Source: Micropruina glycogenica
GTDB lineage: Bacteria > Actinomycetota > Actinomycetes > Propionibacteriales > Propionibacteriaceae
DNA length: 64,000 bases
Assembly: GCF_900289045.1 (NCBI RefSeq)
Contig: NZ_LT985188.1
Location: 2,666,001 to 2,730,000, forward strand
Direction: 5' to 3'
Part shown: in pieces, positions 1 through 8,670 of the stretch
How the letters are laid out: each line of letters starts with the position of its first letter
How positions within the stretch are numbered: the stretch's first letter is position 1
Made by a program: the position numbers and the translations under genes
The notes under the pieces: model-generated
Databases searched by the model: none
What the model was told of the DNA's origin: nothing
Seen by the model: the letters and a program-made list of their open reading frames with translations, nothing else

Positions 1-1
1 G

Positions 2-358
2 ACCGACACCCAGGCGTTGGTGCTGCACGAGGCGGCGCTGTGCGGGTTGCCGTTGGTGATCGTCGACCCCGAGCTGAACCTGGTGGTCGATCCGGGGGTG
101 AACGCCGTGGTGGCACGGCCCAACGTGGTGTCGCTCAGCCAGGCCATCATGGCCATGCTGCGACTGCTGAAAGACCCCGCGGTCGCCGCCGAGGGCGCCA
201 CGCGCAGCCGCGAGCTGGCCGGGCAGTGGACGATCGAACGCCAGGCCACCGAGATGATGAGCATCTACGAAGACCTGATTGCGGGCCGTCCGGTGCCGGT
301 GAGTGAGAACCTCAAACCCGACCTCGGCCGCCCCCGGCTGGGTGGTCGACTGCACTGA
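2..358 (+). CDS. Glycosyltransferase family 4-like, C-terminal part
   Basis: The reading frame is open from the window edge, so the 5' part lies outside. The visible ~118 residues include the EAALCGLPLVIVD segment and a following GxNAVVARP, which fit the donor-nucleotide-binding C-terminal lobe of GT-B glycosyltransferases (E-x-x-x-x-G-x-P plus glycine-rich loop). The end is a helical tail typical of GT4 proteins. Substrate cannot be told from this part. It converges on copA, with a long hairpin between them. A TTG at 17 is inside the conserved motif and is not the start. Confidence 0.7.
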   Translation, partial: TDTQALVLHEAALCGLPLVIVDPELNLVVDPGVNAVVARPNVVSLSQAIMAMLRLLKDPAVAAEGATRSRELAGQWTIERQATEMMSIYEDLIAGRPVPVSENLKPDLGRPRLGGRLH

Positions 359-398
359 ACGCCCACCCATCGGGTCGAGTTGGGCGAGACCATGGCGC

Positions 399-456
399 GG
401 GGACGGTTCCCGTCTCGCGCCAGATCCGCAGGTGGCGCGGGTTAGGAACCGTCCCC
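399..456. terminator. Long nested hairpin between convergent genes
   Basis: Outer arms GGGGACGGTTCC (399-410) and GGAACCGTCCCC (445-456) are perfectly complementary over 12 bp. An inner pair CGCGCCA (416-422) and TGGCGCG (433-439) nests inside. It lies between the glycosyltransferase (+) and copA (-), so a bidirectional terminator or a palindromic intergenic repeat is likely. There is no clear T-run. Confidence 0.55.
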
Positions 457-470
457 ATCTCGCGCCAGGC

Positions 471-2651
471 TCACCCCTTGAACGTGCGCAGCCGCAGGCT
501 GTTCAGCACCACGAACACCGAACTGAACGCCATCGCCGCGCCCGCGATCATCGGGTTGAGGTAGCCCGACGCGGCCAGCGGAATCGCCGCCACGTTGTAG
601 GCGAAGGCCCAGAACAGGTTGGTCTTGATGGTGGCCAGCGTGGCCCTTGACAGCCTGATCGCGGTGGCCGCCAAGCGCAGATCGCCGCGCATCAACGTCA
701 AGTCGGACGCCGCGATCGCCGCGTCGGTGCCGGTGCCCATCGCGATGCCCAGATCGGCCTGGGCCAGGGCCGCCGAGTCGTTGACGCCGTCGCCCACCAT
801 AGCCACCTGGGTGCCGTCGGCCTGCAGCCGGCGGATCTCGGCCAGCTTGTCGGCCGGCAGCACGTCGGCGATCACGGTGTCGATGCCGACCTGTTCGGCC
901 ACGGTTTCGGCCACCGCCACGCTGTCGCCGGTGAGCAGCACCGGGGTGAGGTGCAGCGACTTGAGTTGCGCCACCGCTTCGGCCGAGGTGGGTTTCACGG
1001 TGTCGGCCACGGCGATCATGCCGGCCAGTGCGCCGTCCACGGCCACCAGAACGGCGGTGTGACCCTTGGCCTGCGCGGCCTCGAACGCGGCCGTCACGGC
1101 GGCCTCGGGGGCCGCCTCGGCAACCAATGCCGGCGTGCCGACCAACACCTGGCGGCCGTTGACCTGAGCCCTGATGCCGCGCCCGGGCAGGTTGGTGAAC
1201 TCGGTCACGGTGGCACCAGGGACGGCTCGCTCGGCGATGGCTCGGGCGATCGGGTGCTCCGAGGCCGACTCGGCGGCGCCCGCCAGGCCCAGCCAGTCGC
1301 CGTCCGGCCCGAAGGTGTCGACCACGGCCATCTCGCCGCTGGTGACGGTGCCGGTCTTGTCGAGCACGATGGCGCCGATCGAGCGGGTGCGTTCGAGAAC
1401 CTCGGGGCCTTTGATGACGATGCCCAGTTGGGCGCCGCGACCGGTGCCCACCAGCAGCGCGGTGGGGGTGGCCAGGCCGAGCGCGCAGGGGCAGGCGATG
1501 ATCAGCACCGCCACGGCCGCGGACGACGCGAACGCCAGCCCGGCCCCCGCCAGCAGCCAGCCCGCCCAGGTGAGCACGGCCAAGCCGATCACGATGGGCA
1601 CGAACACCGCGCTGATTCGGTCGGCGAGCCGCTGCACGTTCGCCTTGCCGGTCTGAGCCTGTTCGACGAGTCGCGCGATGTGCGCCAGTTGGGTGTCGGC
1701 CCCGACTCGGGTGGCCTTGACCACGAGGCGTCCGTTGGCGTTGACCGTGGCGCCGATCACGGCGTCGCCTGGGCCGACGTCGACCGGCACCGACTCGCCG
1801 GTGACCATGGACGCGTCCACCGCCGAGTCGCCGTCGACCACCTCACCGTCGGTGGCGATCTTCTCGCCCGGACGCACCACGAACTCGTCCCCGGGCTTGA
1901 GAAAGTCGACCGGCACCCGGGTCTCGACGCCGCCGCGCAGCAGGGTGGCCTCGGTGGCGCCCAATTGCAACAGCGCTCGGACGGCTTCGCCCGCCTTGGC
2001 CTTGCTGCGCGCCTCGAACCAGCGGCCGAGCAGCAGAAACGTGACGATGGCCGCGACGGCCTCGAAGTAGATGCTGCCCTCGCCCGTGCCCCGCTGCAGG
2101 GTGAGTTCGAAGGGGTGGGTGTAGCCAATCATGCCGGCGTGGCCGAAGAACAGCGCGAACAGCGACCACCCGAAGGCGGCGGTGGTTCCGAGGCTGATCA
2201 GGGTGTCCATGGTGGTGGCGCCGTGCCGGGCGTTCACCAGGGCCGAGCGGTGAAACGGCCAGGCCGCCCAGACGTACACGGGAATGGTCAGCGCCAACGA
2301 CACCCATTGCCAGCCGGCGAACTGCCAGCCCGGCACCATGGCCAGGGCGATCACGGGCACGGCCAGCACGGCGCTGACGATCACCCGGGTGCGCAACTGC
2401 GCGGCGTGGTCGACCTCGGGCCGCTCGGGGTCGGGCAGAGCGGCGTGGTAGCCGGCCTGTTCGACCACGGCGATCAGGTCGGCGACGGGTATCGGGGCGT
2501 CGGTGAGCACCCGCGCCTTCTCGGTGGCGTAGTTCACCGAGGCGGTGACCCCGTCGACCTTGTTCAGCTTCTTCTCGATACGCGCGGCGCAACTGGCGCA
2601 GGTCATGCCGTCGATGTCGAGTTCGACCGAGGTGTGCTGGGTGGTGGTCAT
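471..2651 (-). CDS. copA: Copper-translocating P-type ATPase
   Basis: A 726-residue P1B-type ATPase that would pump Cu(I) out of the cytoplasm at the cost of ATP. Visible are an N-terminal heavy-metal domain with [14 protein letters not shown], the TGES phosphatase motif (MVTGESVPV), the membrane CPC metal site (IIACPCALG), the phosphorylation motif DKTGT and the hinge [10 protein letters not shown]. Length and motif order match CopA with one HMA domain. It is third in a minus-strand group after csoR and a CopZ-like gene. The 240-bp gap before it (2652-2891) holds two GATCTCGAGATC palindromes at 2731-2742 and 2820-2831 but no gene that I can support. Confidence 0.95.
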   Translation of the reverse strand: MTTTQHTSVELDIDGMTCASCAARIEKKLNKVDGVTASVNYATEKARVLTDAPIPVADLIAVVEQAGYHAALPDPERPEVDHAAQLRTRVIVSAVLAVPVIALAMVPGWQFAGWQWVSLALTIPVYVWAAWPFHRSALVNARHGATTMDTLISLGTTAAFGWSLFALFFGHAGMIGYTHPFELTLQRGTGEGSIYFEAVAAIVTFLLLGRWFEARSKAKAGEAVRALLQLGATEATLLRGGVETRVPVDFLKPGDEFVVRPGEKIATDGEVVDGDSAVDASMVTGESVPVDVGPGDAVIGATVNANGRLVVKATRVGADTQLAHIARLVEQAQTGKANVQRLADRISAVFVPIVIGLAVLTWAGWLLAGAGLAFASSAAVAVLIIACPCALGLATPTALLVGTGRGAQLGIVIKGPEVLERTRSIGAIVLDKTGTVTSGEMAVVDTFGPDGDWLGLAGAAESASEHPIARAIAERAVPGATVTEFTNLPGRGIRAQVNGRQVLVGTPALVAEAAPEAAVTAAFEAAQAKGHTAVLVAVDGALAGMIAVADTVKPTSAEAVAQLKSLHLTPVLLTGDSVAVAETVAEQVGIDTVIADVLPADKLAEIRRLQADGTQVAMVGDGVNDSAALAQADLGIAMGTGTDAAIAASDLTLMRGDLRLAATAIRLSRATLATIKTNLFWAFAYNVAAIPLAASGYLNPMIAGAAMAFSSVFVVLNSLRLRTFKG

Positions 2652-2891
2652 GTCTTCTTTTCAGATTCGATGTGCGGGGATCGTGGTACGCGCGATGCCG
2701 GTGGGAGGCTCGCCTTCTTCGGTGGGCGGCGATCTCGAGATCGGCCAACGCTTTCGGGTACGCCTTCAGGTTTCCGGCTGCAACGCGAGATCGTTGACGG
2801 CTTCCCGCCATCGTGCAGGGATCTCGAGATCGCAACCCCTGACCGTGCCGGGGGGTCCGCCCGTCCCAGAGCGGAGTCCGTCGGCGGGCGA

Positions 2892-3095
2892 TCAGGCCAG
2901 CGTGTAGTCCCCGGCCTCGGCGACGGCCTCGACCACGCGGTCGAAGTCGACCGGGTCGGTCGAGGTGACTACGAGCCGTCCGTCTTCGAGGGTCACCGCG
3001 ACGTCGGTGACGCCCGGAATCTGCTTCACCTCTTCGGTGACGGCGGCGACGCAGTGGCCGCAGGTCATGCCTTCGACGGTGTAGGTGGTTTGCAT
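2892..3095 (-). CDS. copZ: Copper chaperone CopZ-like heavy-metal-associated protein
   Basis: A 67-residue single HMA domain. The metal-binding loop GMTCGHC near residues 9-15 has the MxCxxC pattern for Cu(I), and the rest fits a compact ferredoxin-like fold. Such proteins carry copper to CopA or to the copper repressor. The ATG at 3095 is chosen because the domain begins there and a GGAGAC Shine-Dalgarno lies just upstream; a longer frame exists but runs back into csoR. It is 20 nt from csoR and probably in the same transcript. Confidence 0.9.
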   Translation of the reverse strand: MQTTYTVEGMTCGHCVAAVTEEVKQIPGVTDVAVTLEDGRLVVTSTDPVDFDRVVEAVAEAGDYTLA

Positions 3096-3115
3096 GGTGT
3101 CTCCTTCTGTTCGGT

Positions 3116-3460
3116 TCATGAACGCACCAGGCGCGCGATCGCTTCGCGGGCCTCGGTGAGCTTGGTTTCGGCCTCGTCGCCACCCTGCTGCACGGCCTGC
3201 GCGACGCAGTGCCGCATGTGGTCGTCCAACAGGCCCAGGGCGACCGTTTCGAGGGCACGGGTGGCGGCCGAGATCTGGGTCAGGATGTCGATGCAGTAGC
3301 GGTCGTCGACGACCATCTTGGCCACTCCGCCGACTTGACCCTCGATGCGTCGCAGGCGCTTGAGGTAGTCGTCCTTGCTGGTCAGGTAGCCCCGCGTGGC
3401 CTGGTGGCCGGATTGATTTTCGGTGGTTTCGGGTTGTGTCGATTGTGTCGCCTGTGACAT
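3116..3460 (-). CDS. csoR: Copper-sensing repressor CsoR
   Basis: A 114-residue DUF156-family regulator. The Cu(I) ligand set is complete: Cys56, His81 and Cys85, with the C-x24-H-x3-C spacing of mycobacterial CsoR. The all-helical core begins around residue 29 (DDYLKRLRRIEGQVGG). Apo-CsoR represses and copper releases it from DNA. A matching operator is found about 45 bp upstream, so it should regulate itself and the copZ/copA genes behind it. The N-terminal ~25 residues are polar and probably disordered. Confidence 0.95.
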   Translation of the reverse strand: MSQATQSTQPETTENQSGHQATRGYLTSKDDYLKRLRRIEGQVGGVAKMVVDDRYCIDILTQISAATRALETVALGLLDDHMRHCVAQAVQQGGDEAETKLTEAREAIARLVRS

Positions 3461-3505
3461 GTGTTCCTCCCGGGCCGTGGTCGCCGTCCATCACCGCTTG
3501 TCAGC

Positions 3506-3522
3506 ATACCCCCCAAGGGTAT
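3506..3522. promoter_or_regulatory. CsoR operator
   Basis: The palindrome ATACCC-cccaa-GGGTAT lies 46 bp upstream of the csoR start. It resembles the GC-rich pseudo-palindromes bound by CsoR proteins (TACCC...GGGTA). Placement in the promoter region of csoR-copZ-copA supports copper-dependent autoregulation. Confidence 0.8.
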
Positions 3523-4005
3523 GGATTGTGAAATCTGAAGATGTGGACAACCAGGGCGCGCCGGTGCATACACCCCCCTCTCTGTGGCCTGTCAAGAGGG
3601 CGTCGAGAACATGGCCTCAGCCTGCACTCAGGTGAAACTCACCTGAACGGCATGTTAAGACACCTTGTCGGACGGCGTTTCGCAAGCCCGTTTTTTCGTC
3701 GTCCACCGACCCGTCGGCGCGTCGTGCACAGGCCGCACGGCGCGTCTCCACAGAATCCACAAGCAAAACTCGTTTCTGTGGATAACCCGAGTTGGACGAC
3801 CCCCGAGGAGCAGGTCTATCGTCGTCACGTAGGCCACCCCCACCCACCGGCGGGCAGCCCTTGAGAAGTACAGAATTCGAACATGTGAACGTCAACTGAT
3901 CGTCTGACGACCGCGCCTTCGGCGGTGTGTTGCTGCGCGCCCACACAGAAGTGTCAGCGCGCGCCCGTAGCGTCATGATCGTAGACGTTCGCGCACAGGA
4001 GGGTC
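3523..4005. other. Non-coding region upstream of dnaB with DnaA-box-like sites
   Basis: I see no gene in this stretch between csoR and dnaB. It holds two 9-mers matching DnaA boxes on the minus strand: TGTGGACAA at 3542-3550 (TTGTCCACA) and TGTGGATAA at 3777-3785 (TTATCCACA). There is a 19-bp palindrome TCAGGTGA-aac-TCACCTGA at 3628-3646, and a weak hairpin followed by six T at 3672-3696. A purine-rich Shine-Dalgarno (AGGAGGG) ends just before the dnaB ATG. Two boxes alone do not make an origin. Confidence 0.5.
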
Positions 4006-5370
4006 ATGTCACTCGCGTCGCTTCCCCCGTACGAGGAAGACCCTCGCGAGTTCGCCGCGCCCGATCGCACCCCGCCGCAAGACGTGCAGGCCGAGCAGTC
4101 GGTGCTCGGGGCCATGCTGCTCAGCAAAGACGCCATCGGCGACGTGGCCGAGGTCGTGCGGGGCCGTGACTTCTACCTGCCCAAGCACGAGCAGATCTAC
4201 GAGGCCGTCATCGACCTGTTCGGCCGGGGCGAGCCGGCCGATGCCATCACGGTGGCCGACGAGCTGGCCAAGCGGGGCGAACTGGGCAAGATCGGCGGGC
4301 ACATCTACCTGCACGACCTGCTGTCGATGGTGTCGATCGCCAGCAACGCCAGCTACTACGCCGAGATCGTCAAAGAGAAGGCGATTCTGCGGCGGCTGGT
4401 CGAGGCGTCCATCAAGATCAGCCAGATGGGTTACGCCGGCGGCGGCGAGGTGGCCAGCATCGTCGATCAGGCCCAGCAGGCCATCTACGAGGTGGCCGAG
4501 GGCAAGACGTCCGACGATTACGAGCCGCTCAGCGTGCTGATGGAGCGCACCCTCGACGAGATCGAGTCGCTCAGCCAGCACGGCGTGATGTCGGGGGTGC
4601 CGACCGGGTTCGTCGATCTGGACGAGCTGACCAACGGCCTGCACGCCGGCCAGATGATCATCATCGCGGCCCGTCCCGGTATGGGTAAGTCGACGCTGGG
4701 GCTCGACCTGGCGCGGGCGGCGTCCATCAAGCACAAGCTGACCAGCTGCTTCTTCAGCCTCGAAATGGGCAAGTCAGAGATCGTGCAGCGGCTCATCTCG
4801 GCCGAGGCCGGGGTGCCGCTCAACCACATTCGCAAGGGCCAGATGGGTGACGACGACTGGCAGCGCATCGCCCGCAAGACCGGCGAGGTGAGCAGCGCGC
4901 CGCTGTTCATCGACGACTCCCCCAACCTGACCATGATGGAAATCAGGGCCAAGGCGCGGCGGCTGAAGCAGCGGCACGACCTCAAGCTGGTGATCGTCGA
5001 CTACATGCAGCTGATGACCTCGGGCAAGAAGGTCGAATCGCGCCAGCTCGAGGTGTCTGAGTTCAGCCGCCAGATGAAGCTGCTCGCCAAAGAGCTGGAC
5101 GTGCCCGTGGTGGCGCTCTCGCAGCTCAACCGTGGCCCCGAGCAGCGCACCGACAAGAAGCCCATGCTGTCAGACCTGCGCGAGTCGGGCTCGCTCGAAC
5201 AAGACGCCGACATGGTGATCCTGCTGCACCGCGCGGACGCCTACGACAAGGACTCCGACCGGGTGGGCGAGGCCGACTTCATCGTGGCCAAGCACCGCAA
5301 CGGCCCCACGGCAACGATTTCGACGGTCTTCCAGGGCCACTACAGTCGCTTCGTTGACATGCAGCGCTGA
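4006..5370 (+). CDS. dnaB: Replicative DNA helicase
   Basis: A 454-residue hexameric helicase that unwinds DNA ahead of the replisome. The N-terminal primase-interacting domain starts with PPQDVQAEQSVLGAML. The RecA-like domain has Walker A PGMGKST (Lys228), Walker B VIVDYMQLM, and the DLRESGSLEQDADMV region. No intein interrupts the P-loop, unlike in several actinobacteria. The end SRFVDMQR is normal for the family, so the gene is intact although a 49-kb transposon array begins 7 nt after its stop codon. The start is supported by AGGAGGG just upstream. Confidence 0.97.
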   Translation: MSLASLPPYEEDPREFAAPDRTPPQDVQAEQSVLGAMLLSKDAIGDVAEVVRGRDFYLPKHEQIYEAVIDLFGRGEPADAITVADELAKRGELGKIGGHIYLHDLLSMVSIASNASYYAEIVKEKAILRRLVEASIKISQMGYAGGGEVASIVDQAQQAIYEVAEGKTSDDYEPLSVLMERTLDEIESLSQHGVMSGVPTGFVDLDELTNGLHAGQMIIIAARPGMGKSTLGLDLARAASIKHKLTSCFFSLEMGKSEIVQRLISAEAGVPLNHIRKGQMGDDDWQRIARKTGEVSSAPLFIDDSPNLTMMEIRAKARRLKQRHDLKLVIVDYMQLMTSGKKVESRQLEVSEFSRQMKLLAKELDVPVVALSQLNRGPEQRTDKKPMLSDLRESGSLEQDADMVILLHRADAYDKDSDRVGEADFIVAKHRNGPTATISTVFQGHYSRFVDMQR

Positions 5371-5372
5371 GG

Positions 5373-5377
5373 CAACC
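5373..5377. repeat. Target-site duplication of E1, left copy; attachment site after dnaB
   Basis: CAACC lies directly before the TGTCGAG terminus of E1 and recurs directly after its other terminus at 28903-28907. Five base pairs is the Tn7-family duplication length. The site starts 3 nt past the dnaB stop codon. Confidence 0.85.
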
Positions 5378-5440
5378 TGTCGAGATGCAGCGAACATGAG
5401 CCAAATGCCCCTGGTAGTTCAACTATGAGCAACCTGAGAA
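5378..5440 (+). repeat. dnaB-proximal end of E1
   Basis: TGTCGAGATGCAG at the tip, followed by a block ending GCAACCTGAGAAC that aligns with the same region of E2 (GAAACCTGAGAGG) and E3 (GAAAGCTGAGAAC). These are probable TnsB-binding sequences. Confidence 0.8.
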
Positions 5441-5476
5441 CTTCAGGATCGATGAGTCCGAACCTTGGAGGGCGAA

Positions 5477-6487
5477 GTGGAGACTGACTTCTTCTTTGTC
5501 GGTGATCGAGCCCAAGCCTTCTGGGATTGGGATCTTAAGGACAAGAACCTTGAGTTCCTCCAAGGCCTCGACCCTGACTACTGCGTCTTCATCGCCCAAC
5601 AGATGGCACCCCTGCTCGACGACCCAGACACCTGCCAGTACGCCGCCGCGGCCCTGCGCGTCGCGTACGGGCAAGGCATTGAGACACTCATGGCGCTAGT
5701 GGCCGCGGCGCTTCAGGCACCCACCTGCCCACTTGGCTGGATGCTCTCCTATCAGACGGCGGAACTGCGGACCTTCATCGAGCGGATCCGACGGCCGTCC
5801 GGGTCTCCGCTCGTCTATCCGATGTTCCGGCGGCCGTATCTAGACGGTTTGGCCGATGAGGTCCTGGCGCCGCTGCCTTATCCCGACCCGAAAAGGAAGT
5901 GGGTCGTCGAAGGCTTCACTCGTTTCTGGTACCAAGCCTCAGCCGACTTCGTGGACTCTGATCAGACCGTTGAGTACAACGCCATCAAGCACGGCACCCG
6001 ATTGACCCTCGGCGGCTCCTACTGGGCCATCGGCCGCGAGAGCATTGTTGGCGAAGCAGCTCCTGAGATGCATTCCATGGGTGGGAGTGAATTCGGAAGC
6101 TCCATCTTCACGAAGGAGAAGGTCGCCGGGGACAGCGTCCATTGGCGCCCAAGGAGACGCTTGAGAAACTGGGCCCCTGAGACCTGGGTGCACGACCTGC
6201 AGCTTGTATCCATGTCCCTTCGGAACCTGATTTCGTTCCTGAAGACGGTGTCGGGTGTCGACCCAACGACCTGCCAGTACCAGAATCCCGAGTCGCCCGA
6301 CCTCTTTGAGCGCCAAGAGACTGGGATTGGCTTTCTGGGCTCCTCATTCGACACCAGGGTGAGTGCGAGTGACATCCGCCGACTGTCGAAGGCTGACGTC
6401 GAGGCGGCCATTCGCCGCCACTGGACGAAGCAAACTGAGCGCATTCAACATGCGGTGAGCGGCGAGAGCGCCGAGGAGTCCCCGTGA
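5477..6487 (+). CDS. Hypothetical protein, first gene of a coupled pair
   Basis: I recognise no family. The product is ~336 residues, soluble and rich in aromatic residues (WDWDL near the N-terminus, FTRFWYQA in the middle), with no membrane segment or signal peptide. GTG at 5477 is preferred because GGAGGG lies 4-5 nt before it; an in-frame TTG at 5465 is the alternative. Its stop overlaps the start of the next gene (GTGA), so the two are almost certainly translated together. It is the first gene inside E1, only ~100 nt from the transposon end, and so is cargo. An anti-phage role is possible by location only. Confidence 0.7.
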   Translation: METDFFFVGDRAQAFWDWDLKDKNLEFLQGLDPDYCVFIAQQMAPLLDDPDTCQYAAAALRVAYGQGIETLMALVAAALQAPTCPLGWMLSYQTAELRTFIERIRRPSGSPLVYPMFRRPYLDGLADEVLAPLPYPDPKRKWVVEGFTRFWYQASADFVDSDQTVEYNAIKHGTRLTLGGSYWAIGRESIVGEAAPEMHSMGGSEFGSSIFTKEKVAGDSVHWRPRRRLRNWAPETWVHDLQLVSMSLRNLISFLKTVSGVDPTTCQYQNPESPDLFERQETGIGFLGSSFDTRVSASDIRRLSKADVEAAIRRHWTKQTERIQHAVSGESAEESP

Positions 6488-8079
6488 CCACCGCTGCTCG
6501 CGAACGGGATGACGAGAAGGCCCGGATGGTGGTTCGAACGTTCTTCGTTCGGGCCCGCCGGGTGGCTGCGCACTCATTGATGCAGAAGCCCGAGGTCGAG
6601 CGACTCGAGCAGCTGGCCCAAGGGACGTGGAATATCACCTTGCAGGACGATGGGAAGGCGGTCACCACGATAGACCTTCCATCGGAAGAGGCAATGGAGT
6701 CTCTGGCCGCCCGGCTCCGCCCATTCACGTTGACCGGCGAATCGGTTTACCACCGCAAAGTGATCAAGGCACTGAGGCGCATGACGCACGGTCGGCTGAC
6801 TGACGTCCAAGCGGACCGGCTAGACCAGTTTGGCGTGACTCTCGCCGAGCTTGACCTTTCCGGACCGGCGGCGCAGGCCTTCGTGGTCGAGGGCCGCGAG
6901 GCTGACGGGAAGGTGCTGCCGCGCACTTCCGACACGAGCTTGGCTGGCGGGTGGTTCTATCTTGACGTCGCGCACACGGACGCCGAGGGACATAAGCAGG
7001 CTGCTGAACAGCACGGGATTGATCTGAGGTACGAGGCCGCAGCAGCGAGCTTCGCGCGACTAGCGCTCGTTGTGGCGAACTTGCTGCGCTTCGTGAGAGA
7101 ACTCCGCGATGCCGGCGCCATTGACTTGGACGACGATGCCGAGATGATCGCGGTCACCGCCAACACGACGCGCGAACGCGAGATGCGCGTCTTCGTCGCG
7201 CCGATCGATACCGTAATTCCGGCCATTGGCACACTTTCGCCCCTGTTCCACCAGCTCAACCGAGGCGATGTCCTGAGCCTGGACCCGGCCCGCCGGGTCA
7301 CATTGACGTTCAGGGGTACCGATGAGCAGCTCCTATCTGTGCACGAAGGGGTCGTGGTTCGCCAAGCCACAGCCGAAGGGCCACTCGACGTAGAACTCTG
7401 CATTGACGACTGTTGGACCTTGTTTCTCACCGGGTCGGGCGATGACGTATTGCTGACCAGCCAATGGCGAGTGACGAACAACCGTCAGCTACTGGGTCAC
7501 GCTCAGCTCGAAGCAGACCTTGCTGCCGCCTCGACCGCACAACTATGCGTGAACGGCTCGGACAGCCTTCAGATCATGGAACCCTTCGAACCTGACGACG
7601 GGGCCGCAGCACGCTGGCGGGCGATCGCCGCATTCTTCGATGACATCGTCAATCTCGAACAGGTCGCTTCCGACAACTTCCCGATGCTGCAGGGCCGCGC
7701 CACACACGACGACGTGGCCATGGCACACCTACTTCGAATGCTCGCCGAGGGCCGCATCGTGCAAGGGAACAGTGAGGCTGTAGCCGTAATGGGACCGGCC
7801 CAACCGACCCCAGACCGATTCGCCATCGAACCCCAGACCGTCCAGATCTGCAACATCTCAGTGGAGCAACCCAGGCTGTTGGGCTTCCATCCTCAGGTGC
7901 GGGCCAGTTCCGGTGGCCTGGATGCACCCGATCCCGCTCTCGTTCATTGGACCCTCAGCCTCCCGCCCGGTGCCCGGTGGTTTGTGGTCTCGCTGGATGC
8001 TCGCTCCAGCGATGATGAATTGGCTGACCTCGTTGCGGAGGCCCTGTCAGACTTCCCTGCGATGCCTGCAGCCAATTGA
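6484..8079 (+). CDS. Hypothetical protein, second gene of a coupled pair
   Basis: A 531-residue soluble protein without a motif I can name. The N-terminal ~120 residues are charged and helical (FFVRARRVAAHSLMQKPEVERL); the middle and end look like beta-rich segments with many acidic residues. The GTG start overlaps the previous stop by 4 nt. The pair is followed by the convergent zinc-finger gene of the transposon core. Codon use and composition resemble the surrounding element. Function unknown. Confidence 0.7.
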   Translation: MTTAARERDDEKARMVVRTFFVRARRVAAHSLMQKPEVERLEQLAQGTWNITLQDDGKAVTTIDLPSEEAMESLAARLRPFTLTGESVYHRKVIKALRRMTHGRLTDVQADRLDQFGVTLAELDLSGPAAQAFVVEGREADGKVLPRTSDTSLAGGWFYLDVAHTDAEGHKQAAEQHGIDLRYEAAAASFARLALVVANLLRFVRELRDAGAIDLDDDAEMIAVTANTTREREMRVFVAPIDTVIPAIGTLSPLFHQLNRGDVLSLDPARRVTLTFRGTDEQLLSVHEGVVVRQATAEGPLDVELCIDDCWTLFLTGSGDDVLLTSQWRVTNNRQLLGHAQLEADLAAASTAQLCVNGSDSLQIMEPFEPDDGAAARWRAIAAFFDDIVNLEQVASDNFPMLQGRATHDDVAMAHLLRMLAEGRIVQGNSEAVAVMGPAQPTPDRFAIEPQTVQICNISVEQPRLLGFHPQVRASSGGLDAPDPALVHWTLSLPPGARWFVVSLDARSSDDELADLVAEALSDFPAMPAAN

Positions 8080-8106
8080 GGAAGTAGCTGCCAGCCCCCG
8101 TCTTGT

Positions 8107-8670
8107 TCAGTCGCCTTCGGACGTTTGCGTCAGATCTGGATAGCGAGCCAGTTGCCAGCGGGCCTGGGAGAGTCGTTGCGTGATCGGCGCGGCGGCCCGG
8201 CCAAGTACCTGATCCACGGCAAGGTAACGCTCCAGCCAGCGCACCTGTGCCAGCAGCGACGCACGCTCCCTCGCGTAGGCGCGTCGGCAGGTCTGCGAGC
8301 AGAAGATTGGGGGACGACCACCACCGTCCGGCCATGAGCACGCGTTGGTGCAGAACGGGTTCATGCACGGCATGGAGTCTGTGCTTGGGTAGCTAGCCAG
8401 GACCTCAAGAAGGCGCTCGACCTCTGGGGCTTCACCAAGTCCCCCGAGAGCCTTATCTAGCTTTGGCTGCATCAGGAGCGCTTCACTTTCTGGCGGAGTG
8501 GTCAGGTCCGCTCTTCGTGACTTTGTCGGCGTGGCTGGCGGGCTGCAGATCCCCGTCTGTGTCGACTTACTAGCTGGTGAGGCTGACGTTGAGATCCTAG
8601 CTTGTGACGCTTTGCGAACCATGTCGCCAAGCATGCCCGATCGATCTGCGTTCAATTTCGGTACAGGCAA
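8107..8670 (-). CDS. Zinc-finger protein of the transposon core (E1 copy)
   Basis: A 187-residue protein whose C-terminal ~115 residues match the protein at 31159-31581 in E2. Shared features are a start like MQPKLDKAL / MKPRLEHAL, a CMNPFCTNAC cysteine cluster, GGRPPIFCSQTCRR and the end RWQLARYP. The cysteine pattern with FCSxxCRR resembles CGNR/FCS-type zinc ribbons. In both elements it sits divergently from tnsA, which makes it part of the conserved core and not ordinary cargo. A regulatory or target-related role is inference. The first ~65 residues are low-complexity and the start is uncertain (8670 or a later ATG). Confidence 0.75.
   Translation of the reverse strand: MPVPKLNADRSGMLGDMVRKASQARISTSASPASKSTQTGICSPPATPTKSRRADLTTPPESEALLMQPKLDKALGGLGEAPEVERLLEVLASYPSTDSMPCMNPFCTNACSWPDGGGRPPIFCSQTCRRAYARERASLLAQVRWLERYLAVDQVLGRAAAPITQRLSQARWQLARYPDLTQTSEGD

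Noticed and set aside
951-3299. A 782-codon plus-strand frame opposite copA and csoR.
   Set aside because: Opposite-strand shadow in GC-rich DNA; copA, copZ and csoR have full motif support.
3523-4005. Chromosomal origin oriC.
   Set aside because: Only two DnaA-box-like sites, no AT-rich unwinding region and no dnaA/dnaN/rpmH nearby.
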